From positions 124,001 through 188,000 of the forward strand of contig NZ_NOKT01000001.1 of assembly GCF_002237655.1 (NCBI RefSeq): a DNA stretch of 64,000 nt. The letters are read 5' to 3'. A model generated the notes under the pieces. The model worked only from the letters and a program-made list of their open reading frames with translations, was not told the origin of the DNA and made no database searches. The position numbers were made by a program, and so were the translations under genes. Shown in pieces: positions 34,459 through 44,645 of this stretch. Origin of the DNA: Streptomyces sp. XY006 (GTDB lineage Bacteria > Actinomycetota > Actinomycetes > Streptomycetales > Streptomycetaceae). Positions within the stretch are counted from its first letter, which is position 1. The number at the start of each line of letters is the position of its first letter.

Positions 34459-35486
34459 ATGGCATCCACCACCGGCGCCGCGCCTCCGGGCCCGGCCACC
34501 GCGGACCTGCGCCCCGGCGCCCCGCCCGCCCCGGACGACCCGGCCTCCCTCAAGGTCGTCCCCGCCCGCCACTACGCCCGCTGGGCCGCGGCCGTCGCCG
34601 TGGCCGTGCTGGTCGCCCAGTTCGTGCACGGACTGGCCACCAACCCCGTCTGGGAGTGGGGCGTCTTCCGCGACTACGTCCTGTCCGAGACGATCGTGCG
34701 GGCGGTGTGGGTGACGCTCCAGCTCACCGCCTACGCCACCGTCCTCGGCTTCCTCCTGGGCACCGTCCTGGCCTTCATGCGGCTGTCCCGCAGCCCGGTG
34801 CTGCAGACCGTCGCCTGGACGTACATCTGGATCTTCCGGTCGATCCCGATGATCGTGCAGCTGGTCTTCTGGTTCAACCTCAGTGCCCTGTACCGGGAGC
34901 TGGGCGTCGGCATCCCGTTCGGGCCGGTGTTCTGGTCGGTCGACAGCAACAGCCTGATCGGCACCATCGGCGCCGCGATCATCGGGCTGACGCTGCATCA
35001 GGCCGCGTACGCCGCCGAGATCGTCCGCGGCGGGGTCATCGCCGTCGACCGCGGACAGCTGGAGGCCGCGGCCGCGCTGGGCATCCCCCGGCTGCGGCAG
35101 ATCCGGCGCATCGTGCTGCCCCAGGCCATGCGCGCCATCCTGCCCACGGCCGGCAACGAGATCATCGGCCTGCTCAAGGGCACCTCGGTGGTCTACGTGA
35201 TGTCCATCGGCGAGCTGTTCTACCAGGTGCAGGTCATCTACGGCCGCAACGGCCGGGTGATCCCGCTGCTGCTGGTCGCCACCGCCTGGTACGTGGTGCT
35301 GACCTCCCTGCTGTCCGTCGCCCAGTACTACGTGGAACGCCGCTACGCCAGGGGAGCCGACCGCACCCCGCCCCCGACGCCCGTCCAGCGCGCCCGGCGT
35401 TTCGTGCGCACCCTGCGCGAGGCGGCCACCCGGCGCGACCGGCCCGTCGTACCGCTGAAGACCCTGGGACCCGTGGGGGAGAGCCG

Positions 35487-35490
<4 letters not shown>
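34459..35490 (+). CDS. Polar amino acid type ABC transporter permease
   Basis: 343 residues. It has a tail rich in Pro/Ala, then membrane helices with [40 protein letters not shown] and the coupling loop [20 protein letters not shown]. It is a paralogue of 30116-31123. It starts at ATG 34459 and ends overlapping the ATPase start (ATGA). It forms the membrane channel with the ATPase that follows. Confidence 0.92.
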
Positions 35491-36251
<761 letters not shown>

Positions 36252-36284
36252 CCCCCTGCCCGTCCGCACGCAAGGAGCACCACC

Positions 36285-37280
36285 GTGGCCACCACCCTCA
36301 CCGCCCGCCGCACCACCACCGGGGCGGCCCTCGCCCTCGCCACCGCCCTCGTCCTCGCCGGCTGCGCCGATCCCTCCGAGGGCGGCACCACCGAGGTGGC
36401 GGCCACGCCCGGCGGCAGGACCACCATCAAGATCAACACCAGCCCGGACCAGAAGCGCGTCAGGACCGGCAAGGTCGCCTCCATCGCCGCCGAGGTCCCC
36501 CAGCGCATCCGCGACAGAGGCACGCTGGAGCTCGTCGCCTCCTCCGGCTCCGCCGCGCCGCTCACCTTCTACGCCACCGACAACAAGACCGTCATCGGCG
36601 TGGAACCCGACATCGCCCACCTCGTCGCCGACGTGCTCGGCCTGAAGCCGCGCATCAACACCGTCTCCTGGGAGAACATCTTCGTCGGCCTCGACAGCGG
36701 CAAGTACGACGCCGGCCTGAGCAACATCACCGTCACCGAGGAACGCAAGGAGAAGTACGACTTCGCCACCTACCGCGAGGACAACCTGGGCTTCGAGGCG
36801 AAGAAGGGCAGTGGCCTGAAGATCACCGGGCCCGAGGACGTGGCGGGCAAGACGGTCGCCGTGAGCAGCGGCACCAACCAGGAGAAGCTGCTCATCGAGT
36901 GGAGCAAGGAGAACGAGAAGGCCGGCCGCAAGCCGGTGGACATCAAGTACTACCAGAACGACAGCGACACCTACCTCGCCCTCCAGTCCGGCCGCATCGA
37001 CCTCTACCTCGGCCCCAACCCGACCGCCGCCTACCACGCGGCCACCAGCGGCAAGACGGAGGTCGTCGGCACCTACTCCGGCGCCGGCGCCACCCTCCAG
37101 GGCCTCATCGCCGCCACCACGAAGAAGGACAGCGGCCTGGTCAAGGCGCTCGCCGACGCCCTCAACCACGTCATCGCCAACGGCACGTACGCCAAGGTGC
37201 TCCAGCGCTGGGGCCTGTCCGGCGAGGCCGTCACCACGTCCGAGATCAACCCGCCTGGCCTGCCCAAGACCAACAAGTAG
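36285..37280 (+). CDS. Amino-acid-type ABC transporter binding lipoprotein, second copy
   Basis: 331 residues. Lipobox VLAGC after a short Thr-rich start (Cys about 27). The body is again of the polar amino acid family (GTLELVASSGSAAPLTFYA, DIAHLVADVLGL, KYDAGLSNITVTEERKEKYD, TSEINPPGLP) but diverged from the 33484 copy, and it has a longer linker with many Lys/Thr. The start is GTG 36285 behind AAGGAG. Two binding proteins of different specificity feeding one ATPase would widen the range of sulfur compounds taken up. Confidence 0.88.
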   Translation: MATTLTARRTTTGAALALATALVLAGCADPSEGGTTEVAATPGGRTTIKINTSPDQKRVRTGKVASIAAEVPQRIRDRGTLELVASSGSAAPLTFYATDNKTVIGVEPDIAHLVADVLGLKPRINTVSWENIFVGLDSGKYDAGLSNITVTEERKEKYDFATYREDNLGFEAKKGSGLKITGPEDVAGKTVAVSSGTNQEKLLIEWSKENEKAGRKPVDIKYYQNDSDTYLALQSGRIDLYLGPNPTAAYHAATSGKTEVVGTYSGAGATLQGLIAATTKKDSGLVKALADALNHVIANGTYAKVLQRWGLSGEAVTTSEINPPGLPKTNK

Positions 37281-37305
37281 GCGACCCCCAGCAGGAAGGC
37301 ACCCC

Positions 37306-38508
37306 ATGTCCTCGACCCCGCCCGCACCACTGCACCTCGCCGTCGCCCTGGACGGCACCGGCTGGCACCCCGCCTCCTGGCGTGAGCCGGGAGCCCGCCC
37401 CCGGGAGCTGTTCACCGCCGCCTACTGGGCCGATCTCGTCACCGAGGCCGAGCGCGGACTCCTCGACTTCGTCACCGTCGAGGACGGCCTCGGCCCCCAG
37501 TCCTCCCACGCCTTCGAGCCGGACGAACGCACCGACCAGGTGCGCGGCCGTCTCGACGCCGTGCTCGTCGCCGCCCGCGTCGCGCCCCTGACCCGGCACA
37601 TCGGCCTCGTGCCGACCGTCGTCGCCACCCACACCGAGCCGTTCCACATCTCCAAGGCGATCGCCACCCTCGACTACGTCAGCAACGGCCGCGCCGGCCT
37701 GCGGGTGCAGATCACCGCACGCCCCAATGAGGCCGCCCACTTCGGCCGCCGCACCGTCCCGCGCATCGAGGCCTACGACAGCCCCGACGCCCTGGCGACG
37801 GTGACCGACCTGTTCGACGAGGCCGCCGACCACGTCGAGGTGGTGCGCCGCCTCTGGGACAGCTGGGAGGACGACGCCGAGATCCGCGACGTCGCCACCG
37901 GCCGCTTCATCGACCGGGACAAGCTGCACTACATCGACTTCGAAGGCAGGCACTTCAGCGTCCGCGGGCCCTCCATCACACCCCGCCCGCCGCAGGGGCA
38001 GCCGATCGTCAGCGCCCTCGCCCACGACACCGTCCCGTACCGGCTCGTGGCCCGCGCCGCCGACGTCGGCTGCATCACGCCACGCGACGCCGACGAGGCC
38101 CGCGACACCGTCGCCCGGATCCGCGCCGAGCAGGACGCCGCCGGGCGGGCGTCCGAGCCCCTGCACGTCTTCGGCGACCTCGTCGTCTTCCTCGACGACG
38201 ACGCGGCCACCGCGCGCGCCCGCCGGGAGCGGCTCGACGCGCTCGCCGGAGAGCCGTTCACCAGCGATGCGCCGGTCTTCACCGGAACCCCCGCACAACT
38301 CGCGGACCTGCTGCTGGAGTTGCGGGCCTCCGGACTGACCGGGTTCCGGCTGCGGCCGGGCGTGGCCGCCCACGACCTGCCGGCCATCACCCGCGGCCTC
38401 GTCCCCGAGGTGCAGCGCCGCGGTGCCTTCCGCCGTGCCTACGAGGCCGGCACCCTGCGCGGTCTGCTGGGCCTGCCCCGCCCCGCCAACCGCTACGCCG
38501 CCGCCTGA
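37306..38508 (+). CDS. Luciferase-like flavin monooxygenase
   Basis: 400 residues of the bacterial luciferase-like fold: LHLAVALDGTGWHPASWRE, then FVTVEDGLGP, GLVPTVVATHTEPFHISKAI, LDYVSNGRAGL and a C-terminal GTPAQLADLLLEL. It is nearest in pattern to the NtaA/SnaA group but is shorter. It uses FMNH2 and O2 with a separate reductase. In this operon the substrate is probably an organosulfur compound. It starts at ATG 37306 behind AGGAAGG, 25 bases after the binding protein. Confidence 0.85.
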   Translation: MSSTPPAPLHLAVALDGTGWHPASWREPGARPRELFTAAYWADLVTEAERGLLDFVTVEDGLGPQSSHAFEPDERTDQVRGRLDAVLVAARVAPLTRHIGLVPTVVATHTEPFHISKAIATLDYVSNGRAGLRVQITARPNEAAHFGRRTVPRIEAYDSPDALATVTDLFDEAADHVEVVRRLWDSWEDDAEIRDVATGRFIDRDKLHYIDFEGRHFSVRGPSITPRPPQGQPIVSALAHDTVPYRLVARAADVGCITPRDADEARDTVARIRAEQDAAGRASEPLHVFGDLVVFLDDDAATARARRERLDALAGEPFTSDAPVFTGTPAQLADLLLELRASGLTGFRLRPGVAAHDLPAITRGLVPEVQRRGAFRRAYEAGTLRGLLGLPRPANRYAAA

Positions 38509-38528
38509 GCCGGAAGGATCCCGCACCG

Positions 38529-39902
38529 ATGACCAAGCCCCTGAAGCAGATCCACCTGGCCGCGCACTTCCCCGGCGTCAACAACACCACCGTCTGGAGC
38601 GACCCGCGGGCCGGCAGCCACATCGAGTTCAGCTCCTTCGCGCACTTCGCCCGCACCGCCGAACGCGCCAAGTTCGACTTCCTGTTCCTCGCCGAAGGGC
38701 TCCGCCTGCGCGAACAGGGCGGCCAGATCTACGACCTGGACGTCGTCGGCCGGCCCGACACCTTCACCGTCCTCGCCGCGCTCGCCGCCGTCACCGAGCA
38801 CCTGGGCCTGACCGGCACCATCAACTCCACCTTCAACGAGCCCTACGAGGTGGCCCGCCAGTTCGCCAGTCTCGACCACCTCTCCGGCGGCCGGGCGGCC
38901 TGGAACGTCGTCACGTCCTGGGACGCCTTCACCGGCGAGAACTTCCGCCGCGGCGGCTTCCTGCCGCAGCAGGAGCGCTACTCCCGAGCCAAGGAGTTCC
39001 TGGCCACGGCCCACGAGTTGTTCGACTCCTGGCGCGGCGACGAGATCCTCGCCGACCAGGAGACCGGCCGCTTCCTGTCCGACGCCAAGGCCGGCGCCTT
39101 CGTGCACTCCGGCCGGCACTTCGACATCCACGGCCGGTTCAACGTCCCCCGCTCCCCGCAGGGCCGGCCCGTGATCTTCCAGGCCGGTGACTCCGACGAG
39201 GGACGCGAGTTCGCCGCCGCCGAGGCGGACGCCATCTTCAGCCGGCACGGCACCCTCGAAGCGGGCCGGGCCTTCTACAGCGACGTCAAGAGCCGCCTGG
39301 CCAAGTACGGCCGCGGGCGCGACCAGCTGCTCATCCTGCCGGCCGCGACCTTCGCCCTGGCCGACACCGACGCCGAGGCCGAGGAACTCGCCCGCGAGGT
39401 GCGCCGGCAGCAGGTCAGCGGCGCCACCGCGCTCAGGCACCTGGAGTTCGTCTGGAACCGGGACCTGTCCGCCTACGACCCGGACGGCCCGCTGCCCGAC
39501 ATCGACCCGGACATCGGCGAGGACCACATCTCCCAGGGCCGCGCCCAGGTCCGCATGTACCGGGACCCGCTCGCCACCGCCCGCGAGTGGCGCGAACTGG
39601 CCGAGGCCAACCGGTGGTCCATCCGCGACCTGGTCATCCACACCGGCAACCGGCAGAACTTCGTCGGCTCCCCGGCCACCCTCGCCCGGACCATCGACGC
39701 CTTCGTCCAGGCCGACGCGAGCGACGGCTTCATCCTCGTCCCGCACCTCACCCCGACCGGCCTCGACGAGTTCGCCGACAAGGTCGTCCCGCTGCTGCAG
39801 GAGCGGGGTGTGTACCGCACCGAGTACGAGGGCACCACCCTGCGCGACCACCTCGGCCTGGCCCACCCGGACGGCAGGCGCACCGAGCGGGCCGCGTCGT
39901 GA
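38529..39902 (+). CDS. NtaA/SnaA/DszA-type flavin monooxygenase
   Basis: 457 residues, full length for the NtaA/SnaA/DszA/ScmK group. Markers are QIHLAAHFPGVNNTTVWSDP, HIEFSSFAHFARTAERAKFD, FLFLAEGLRLREQ, the GGRAAWNVVTSWDAFTGENF stretch, and VIFQAGDSDEGREFAA. Members of this group oxidise nitrilotriacetate, pristinamycin intermediates or dibenzothiophene sulfone (DszA). Because a DszC/SfnB-type pair and a flavin reductase lie in the next operon, a sulfone or sulfonate substrate is plausible. It starts at ATG 38529 and ends overlapping the next gene (GTGA). Confidence 0.88.
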   Translation: MTKPLKQIHLAAHFPGVNNTTVWSDPRAGSHIEFSSFAHFARTAERAKFDFLFLAEGLRLREQGGQIYDLDVVGRPDTFTVLAALAAVTEHLGLTGTINSTFNEPYEVARQFASLDHLSGGRAAWNVVTSWDAFTGENFRRGGFLPQQERYSRAKEFLATAHELFDSWRGDEILADQETGRFLSDAKAGAFVHSGRHFDIHGRFNVPRSPQGRPVIFQAGDSDEGREFAAAEADAIFSRHGTLEAGRAFYSDVKSRLAKYGRGRDQLLILPAATFALADTDAEAEELAREVRRQQVSGATALRHLEFVWNRDLSAYDPDGPLPDIDPDIGEDHISQGRAQVRMYRDPLATAREWRELAEANRWSIRDLVIHTGNRQNFVGSPATLARTIDAFVQADASDGFILVPHLTPTGLDEFADKVVPLLQERGVYRTEYEGTTLRDHLGLAHPDGRRTERAAS

Positions 39903-40999
39903 AGTTCCTCGCCGTCACCCTGATCGTGCACCGCCCGGACCCCGTCACGGGAATCCTCACCTCCGCCCATGACCGCTTCCGGGAGGTCGTCGGCAACGCG
40001 GTGCTCGCCGAGGAACTGGGCTTCGACGGTTTCGGTGTGGGGGAGCGGCACGAGCGGCCGTTCCTGTCCTCCGCCCCGACCGTCGTCCTCAGCCACGTCG
40101 CGGCGCTCACCCGGCGCATCCGCCTCTTCACCGCCGTGACCACCCTGAGCCTGCTCGACCCGGTGCGCGCCTACGAGGACTACGCCACCCTGGACCATCT
40201 CTCCGAAGGCCGCCTGGACCTGATCATCGGCAAGGGGAACGGCACCGCCCAGCGCGAGCTGTTCCACGTCACGCCCGAGGACCAGTGGGACCGCAACGCC
40301 GAGAGCTACGAGGTCTTCCGGCGTCTGTGGCGCGAGGAGAAGGTGACCGCGGCGACCCGCTTCCGCCCTCCGCTGACCGACGCCGAGGTCCTGCCGCGCC
40401 CCTACCAGCAGCCGGTGCGCGTCTGGCACGGCAGCGCCACCAGCAAGGAGTCGGTCGACCTCGCCGCACGCTACGGCGACCCGCTCTTCTCGGCCAACGT
40501 CACCCACCCCGTCGAACCGTACGCCGAGCTGGTCCGCCACTACCGCGAACGCTGGGAGCACCACGGCCACGACCCGGCGCGCATCGCGATCGGCGCCGGC
40601 ACGGCCGGCCTGCACGTGGCGCCGACCTCCCAGCAGGCGCTCGCCGCCTACCGGCCGGTCTTCGAGGCCAACCTGGCCTTCGCCCGCCGCACGGGCCTGC
40701 CCGTGGTGTTCGAGACCCTGGAGGACTTCGCCGAGCGCAGCTCCGCCCTGATCGGCAGCCCCGAGCAGGTCATCGACAAGGTGCACCGCTACCACGAGCG
40801 GCTCGGGCACACGGTGCTCCACGTCCACGCGGACGCGGGCGGCCTCGGCGACAGGCGGCACCGCCACTCGCTGGAACTGTTCCAGTCGGCGGTCGTGCCG
40901 GTGCTGCGCCGGAGCATCCCGGACCCGCCGTTCGCGTGGGCCCCGGCCCTGCCCGCATCACCGACCACTCGTTCAGAAGAAGGGCTGGCCCATGCCTGA
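39899..40999 (+). CDS. Luciferase-like flavin monooxygenase
   Basis: 366 residues. Markers are LAEELGFDGFGVGERHERPF, LFTAVTTLSLLDPVRAYEDY, LDHLSEGRLDLIIGKGNG and LIGSPEQVIDKVHRYHERLG. It belongs to the luciferase-like group with the N-terminal D-G-F-G-V-G-E-R-H segment, which often acts on long-chain or amine-containing compounds; the exact substrate is unknown. The start is GTG 39899, overlapping the DszA-like stop. The ATG at 39971 would cut the first barrel strand and is rejected. Confidence 0.83.
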   Translation: MKFLAVTLIVHRPDPVTGILTSAHDRFREVVGNAVLAEELGFDGFGVGERHERPFLSSAPTVVLSHVAALTRRIRLFTAVTTLSLLDPVRAYEDYATLDHLSEGRLDLIIGKGNGTAQRELFHVTPEDQWDRNAESYEVFRRLWREEKVTAATRFRPPLTDAEVLPRPYQQPVRVWHGSATSKESVDLAARYGDPLFSANVTHPVEPYAELVRHYRERWEHHGHDPARIAIGAGTAGLHVAPTSQQALAAYRPVFEANLAFARRTGLPVVFETLEDFAERSSALIGSPEQVIDKVHRYHERLGHTVLHVHADAGGLGDRRHRHSLELFQSAVVPVLRRSIPDPPFAWAPALPASPTTRSEEGLAHA

Positions 41000-42146
41000 C
41001 ATCCCCCTCGGCGTCCTCGACCTGGTCCCCGTCTCCTCCGGCTCCACGGCGGCCCAGGCGCTGCACCACTCCATCGACCTCGCCCGGCAGGCCGAGCGGC
41101 TCGGCTACGCCCGCCACTGGTTCGCCGAGCACCACCTCAACCCGGGAGTGGCGGGCACCTCCCCGGCGGTCGTCCTGGCCCTGACCGCCGCTGCCACCTC
41201 CACGATCCGGCTCGGCTCCGGGGCCGTCCAGCTCGGCCACCGCACCGCCCTGTCCACCGTCGAGGAGTTCGGCCTGATCGACGCCCTGCACCCCGGCCGC
41301 CTCGACCTGGGCCTGGGCCGCTCCGGGGGCCGCCCGCCGGGGGAGAGCGCGCCCCTGCCGGACGAGCCGCCGGCCGCCGGCCGCGCCCCGAACGGCCTGC
41401 TCATCCCACCCCGCTTCTCCTTCACCCACCTGCTCGGCTCGCCCCGCGTCGCCCTGCAGCGCAAGCTGCTCCTGCTGCCGAACGCCGAACCGCAGGACTA
41501 CGCCGAGCAGATCGACGACATCCTCGCCCTGCTGGCCGGCACCTACCGCTCCCCGGAGGGCGTCGAGGCACACGCCGTGCCGGGCGAGGGAGCCGACGTC
41601 GACCTGTGGATCCTGGGCAGCAGCGGCGGCACGAGCGCCGAGGTCGCGGGCGCCCGCGGTCTGCGGTTCGCCGCGAACTACCACGTCAGCCCCGCCACGG
41701 TCCTGGAAGCGGTGGACGGCTACCGCTCCTTCTTCAAGCCCTCCGAGTTCCTCGACCGGCCGTACGTCAGCGTCTCCGCCGACGTCGTCGTCGCCGAGGA
41801 CGACGCCACCGCCCGGGAACTGGCCACCGGCTACGACCTGTGGGTGCGCAGCATCCGCACCGCCGAGGGCGCCATCCCCTACCCGACGCCCACCGAAGCG
41901 CGCGCCCATCCGTGGAGCGACGAGGACCGCGAGCTCGTGCAGGACCGCGTCGACACCCGGTTCGTGGGCTCACCGGGCCGGGTCGCGGACCTCCTGGAGC
42001 AGCTCCAGGAGGCCACGGGGGCCGACGAGTTGCTGATCACCACCATCACGCACGCACACGCGGACCGGGTCCGCTCCTACGAACTGCTCGCCCGGGAATG
42101 GCGCCGTCGCGGACACCTCTCCCGGCCCGAGGCGCCCGCCCGGTGA
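40992..42146 (+). CDS. Luciferase-like flavin monooxygenase
   Basis: 384 residues. It reads LGVLDLVPVSSGSTAAQALH, RLGYARHWFAEHHLNPGVAG, then TIRLGSGAVQLGHRTALSTV, as in the MsnO8/YhbW-like luciferase group. An insertion (SGGRPPGESAPLPDEPPAAG) interrupts the usual GRLDLGLGR region. It starts at ATG 40992, eight bases inside the previous gene, and is the last gene of the first sulfur operon, which runs from 31421. Confidence 0.85.
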   Translation: MPDIPLGVLDLVPVSSGSTAAQALHHSIDLARQAERLGYARHWFAEHHLNPGVAGTSPAVVLALTAAATSTIRLGSGAVQLGHRTALSTVEEFGLIDALHPGRLDLGLGRSGGRPPGESAPLPDEPPAAGRAPNGLLIPPRFSFTHLLGSPRVALQRKLLLLPNAEPQDYAEQIDDILALLAGTYRSPEGVEAHAVPGEGADVDLWILGSSGGTSAEVAGARGLRFAANYHVSPATVLEAVDGYRSFFKPSEFLDRPYVSVSADVVVAEDDATARELATGYDLWVRSIRTAEGAIPYPTPTEARAHPWSDEDRELVQDRVDTRFVGSPGRVADLLEQLQEATGADELLITTITHAHADRVRSYELLAREWRRRGHLSRPEAPAR

Positions 42147-42176
42147 CGGCCGCGGGCCCCGGCCCGCCACGTCCGC

Positions 42177-43091
42177 TCAGGGGCGCAAAGCCGCCCGGTA
42201 CGTCCCGGCGTTGCGCACGAACAGCTCGTGCAGGTCCCGGACGGCCCGCGGGACGGAACCGGCGTGCCGGCGCTGCAGCACCAGCAGCACCTCGGTTCCC
42301 TCCTCCGCCAGCGGCCGCACGGTGATCGTGCCCCGCCGCTCCAGCGGGTCCCCGACGACGCTGAAGTCCGGCAGCACCGTCGCGCCCAGCCCCTCCGCGA
42401 CCATCAGCTTCCCCATCTCCGCACCGTCCGTGGAGTACGAGAACGCCGGGGCCCGCCCGCGCAGCAGACGGTGCAGGAAACGGTGCATGACATAGCCGGA
42501 CCGCATCACGACCAGCGGTTCGGCCAGCAGACTGTCCGTGTCCACCCGCTCCAGGGCCGCCAGCGGACTGTCGGGGCGCACACACACCACGGGCCGGCCC
42601 CGCAGAAGCTCGGTGGTCTCGAACCCGGGCGGCATGTCGTCGCCCTCCAGGTAGTTCACCAGGCCCAGGTCGAACGAGCCCTCCAGCAGCCCGCGGTGGA
42701 TCCGGGACTGCTGCGCGCCCACCAACTCGACCTGGGTGAGCGGATGCGAGGAGCGGAACTCCCGCACGGTCGGGATGACCAGCGGAACCGTGGCCGTGTT
42801 GACCGTGCCGAGCCGGACCATGCGGCTGATGCGGTGCTGGTCGTCGGCCGCGCCGCGCAGCCGGTCGACCGCGTCCAGCACGCTCATGATGTGGGGGAGC
42901 AGCTCCCGCCCCTCATCGCTGATCTTCGCCCCGGACCGTTTGCGCTCCAGCAGATCCACCCCGAGCTCCCGCTCCAGGTTGCGCACGGTCTCGCTGAGCG
43001 CCGGCTGGGACAGATGCAGTTCCTCGGCAGCGCGCCGCAGCGACCCCAACCGGGTGACGGCGGCGATGTATTCGAGCTGTTCGATGCGCAC
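42177..43091 (-). CDS. LysR-type transcriptional regulator
   Basis: 304 residues. The N-terminal helix-turn-helix reads VRIEQLEYIAAVTRLGSLRR and AAEELHLSQPALSETVRNLE; the C-terminal effector domain has VRLGTVNTATVPLVIPTVRE and VVCVRPDSPLAALERV. I start it at GTG 43091, where the conserved R-I-E-Q-L-E-Y begins; the frame is open to 43169 but the extra residues do not fit the family. It is convergent with the first sulfur operon and divergent from leader 2 (43228), whose promoter it probably controls, perhaps sensing a sulfur metabolite as CysB and Cbl do. Confidence 0.9.
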   Translation of the reverse strand: MRIEQLEYIAAVTRLGSLRRAAEELHLSQPALSETVRNLERELGVDLLERKRSGAKISDEGRELLPHIMSVLDAVDRLRGAADDQHRISRMVRLGTVNTATVPLVIPTVREFRSSHPLTQVELVGAQQSRIHRGLLEGSFDLGLVNYLEGDDMPPGFETTELLRGRPVVCVRPDSPLAALERVDTDSLLAEPLVVMRSGYVMHRFLHRLLRGRAPAFSYSTDGAEMGKLMVAEGLGATVLPDFSVVGDPLERRGTITVRPLAEEGTEVLLVLQRRHAGSVPRAVRDLHELFVRNAGTYRAALRP

Positions 43092-43190
43092 GGCAGGAGA
43101 CTGCCGACCGCACCGCGCCGGGTTCAAGGGAATCCCTGTCACAACCTCGTGAATACCGAAGCCCAGCATGTGAAATCAGGCCGGGCATTC

Positions 43191-43220
43191 TTGACCGGCC
43201 GGACGTCGCGCTGCTTTGAT
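43191..43220 (+). promoter_or_regulatory. Promoter of leader peptide 2
   Basis: TTGACC (43191-43196), an 18-base spacer and TTTGAT (43215-43220). The -10 box ends seven bases before the leader ATG. Spacing and position match the promoter of leader 1. GAGGAC lies between, so a ribosome-binding site exists only if transcription starts further upstream. Confidence 0.65.
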
Positions 43221-43227
43221 CGAGGAC

Positions 43228-43308
43228 ATGAAGCGACAGGACCTCACGCGGCGACGCCACGTCGACCTCGCGCGTGTCTGCAGCTCCCGCTGTCGCTGTC
43301 GGGCCTGA
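43228..43308 (+). CDS. Cys-codon leader peptide 2 (putative attenuator ORF)
   Basis: A 26-codon ORF. Its core LTRRRHVDLARVC is the classic streptomycete leader-peptide motif. Cys codons at 18, 22 and 24, separated by Arg and Ser, precede the final Arg-Ala and TGA. It lies 178 bases ahead of the SfnG-like gene and 136 bases from the divergent LysR start. A hairpin starts six bases after the stop. It is very probably a sensor of charged Cys-tRNA controlling the operon 43486-50125. Confidence 0.88.
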   Translation: MKRQDLTRRRHVDLARVCSSRCRCRA

Positions 43309-43314
43309 GCGCAC

Positions 43315-43329
43315 CGAGGGAAACCCTCG
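43315..43329 (+). terminator. Candidate attenuator hairpin after leader 2
   Basis: CGAGGG (43315-43320), loop AAA, CCCTCG (43324-43329), followed by a pyrimidine tract (CCTCCCGTCCCTCCCTTCC). Placement after the leader matches leader 1. Confidence 0.5.
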
Positions 43330-43485
43330 CACCCGCGCCTCCCGTCCCTCCCTTCCGTGAATTCCCGTCCCGGCCGCGTCCCTGTGTGACGGCGGTTTTC
43401 CCGGGACCGCCGACCCGGCGCGCCTGAATTCCGGAAGATCCCCCGTCACGCTTTCGCGCAGCATTCGCCGGCCAGGAGTTCTCCC

Positions 43486-44616
43486 ATGCCCGAATTCCCC
43501 GCAACCGACCCCGTCCGCTTCGCCTACTGGGTGCCGAACGTCAGCGGCGGCCTGGTCACCAGCACCATCGAGCAACGCACCGACTGGGGCTACGACTACA
43601 ACCGCGAACTGGCCGTGCTCGCCGAGAACAACGGCTTCGACTACGCCCTCAGCCAGGTCCGCTACATGGCCAGCTACGGCGCCGAGTACCAGCACGAGTC
43701 GACCAGCTTCAGCCTCGCCCTGCTCCTCGCGACCCAGCGGCTCAAGGTCATCGCCGCCGTCCACCCGGGGCTGTGGCACCCGGGCGTCCTCGCCAAGCTC
43801 GGCGCCACCGCCGACCACCTCTCCGGCGGCCGCTTCGCCGTCAACGTCGTCAGCGGCTGGTTCAAGGGCGAGTTCACGGCCCTGGGCGAGCCCTGGCTGG
43901 AACACGACGAGCGCTACCGCCGCGCCGAGGAGTTCATCACCGCGCTGCGCCGCATCTGGACCGAGGACCACGCCGAACTCGCCGGTGACTTCTACCGGCT
44001 GCGTGACTTCTCCCTCAAGCCCAAGCCGCTCAACACGCCCGAGCGCCCGCACCCGGAGATCTTCCAGGGCGGCAACTCCACCGCCGCCCGCGCCATGGCC
44101 GGCCGTGTCTCCGACTGGTACTTCAGCAACGGCAAGGACTTCGACGGCGTCACCGAGCAGATAAGAGACGTGCGCGCCTCCGCCGCACAGGCGGGCCGCA
44201 CGGCACCGAAGTTCGGCCTCAACGGCTTCCTCATCGCCCGCGACACCGAGGCCGAGGCCCGCGAGACGCTGCGCGAAATCGTCGCCAAGGCCGACACACC
44301 CGCTGTCCACGGCTTCCGCGACGCCGTCCGGCAGGCCGGGCAGTCCACCGGCGACGGCAAGGGCATGTGGCAGGACTCCACCTTCGAGGACCTCGTCCAG
44401 TACAACGACGGCTTCCGTACCGGGCTGATCGGCACGCCCGAGCAGATCGCCGAACGGATCGTCGCCTACAAGCGGCTCGGCGTCGACCTCTTCCTGCTCG
44501 GCTTCCTGCACTACCTGGAAGAGGTCGAGTACTTCGGCAAGCGGGTCCTGCCGCTGGTGCGCGAACTGGAGGCGCAGCAGCCCGAGTTCGAGCCGGCCGC
44601 CGCCGCGCACGTCTGA
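43486..44616 (+). CDS. sfnG: FMNH2-dependent dimethylsulfone monooxygenase (SfnG)
   Basis: 376 residues. FAYWVPNVSGGLVTSTIEQR, GFDYALSQVRYMASYGAEYQ, VNVVSGWFKGEFTALGEPWL and EIFQGGNSTAARAMAGRVSD are strongly SfnG-like. SfnG turns dimethylsulfone into methanesulfinate, feeding the sulfonate branch. It starts at ATG 43486 behind AGGAG and is the first structural gene after leader 2. It needs FMNH2 from a reductase, for which 45876 is the obvious partner. Confidence 0.93.
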   Translation: MPEFPATDPVRFAYWVPNVSGGLVTSTIEQRTDWGYDYNRELAVLAENNGFDYALSQVRYMASYGAEYQHESTSFSLALLLATQRLKVIAAVHPGLWHPGVLAKLGATADHLSGGRFAVNVVSGWFKGEFTALGEPWLEHDERYRRAEEFITALRRIWTEDHAELAGDFYRLRDFSLKPKPLNTPERPHPEIFQGGNSTAARAMAGRVSDWYFSNGKDFDGVTEQIRDVRASAAQAGRTAPKFGLNGFLIARDTEAEARETLREIVAKADTPAVHGFRDAVRQAGQSTGDGKGMWQDSTFEDLVQYNDGFRTGLIGTPEQIAERIVAYKRLGVDLFLLGFLHYLEEVEYFGKRVLPLVRELEAQQPEFEPAAAAHV

Positions 44617-44645
44617 CCAGCCCCCCCCACGAGAGGAAGACGCTC

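Noticed and set aside
33213-35486. Long open frame upstream of the ABC ATPase in the same frame
   Set aside because: It runs out of frame through the binding protein and permease genes; the ATPase start at 35487 overlaps the permease stop as in other operon junctions.
43091-43169. Longer LysR start
   Set aside because: The extra 26 residues do not fit the family, and GTG 43091 starts the conserved VRIEQLEY.
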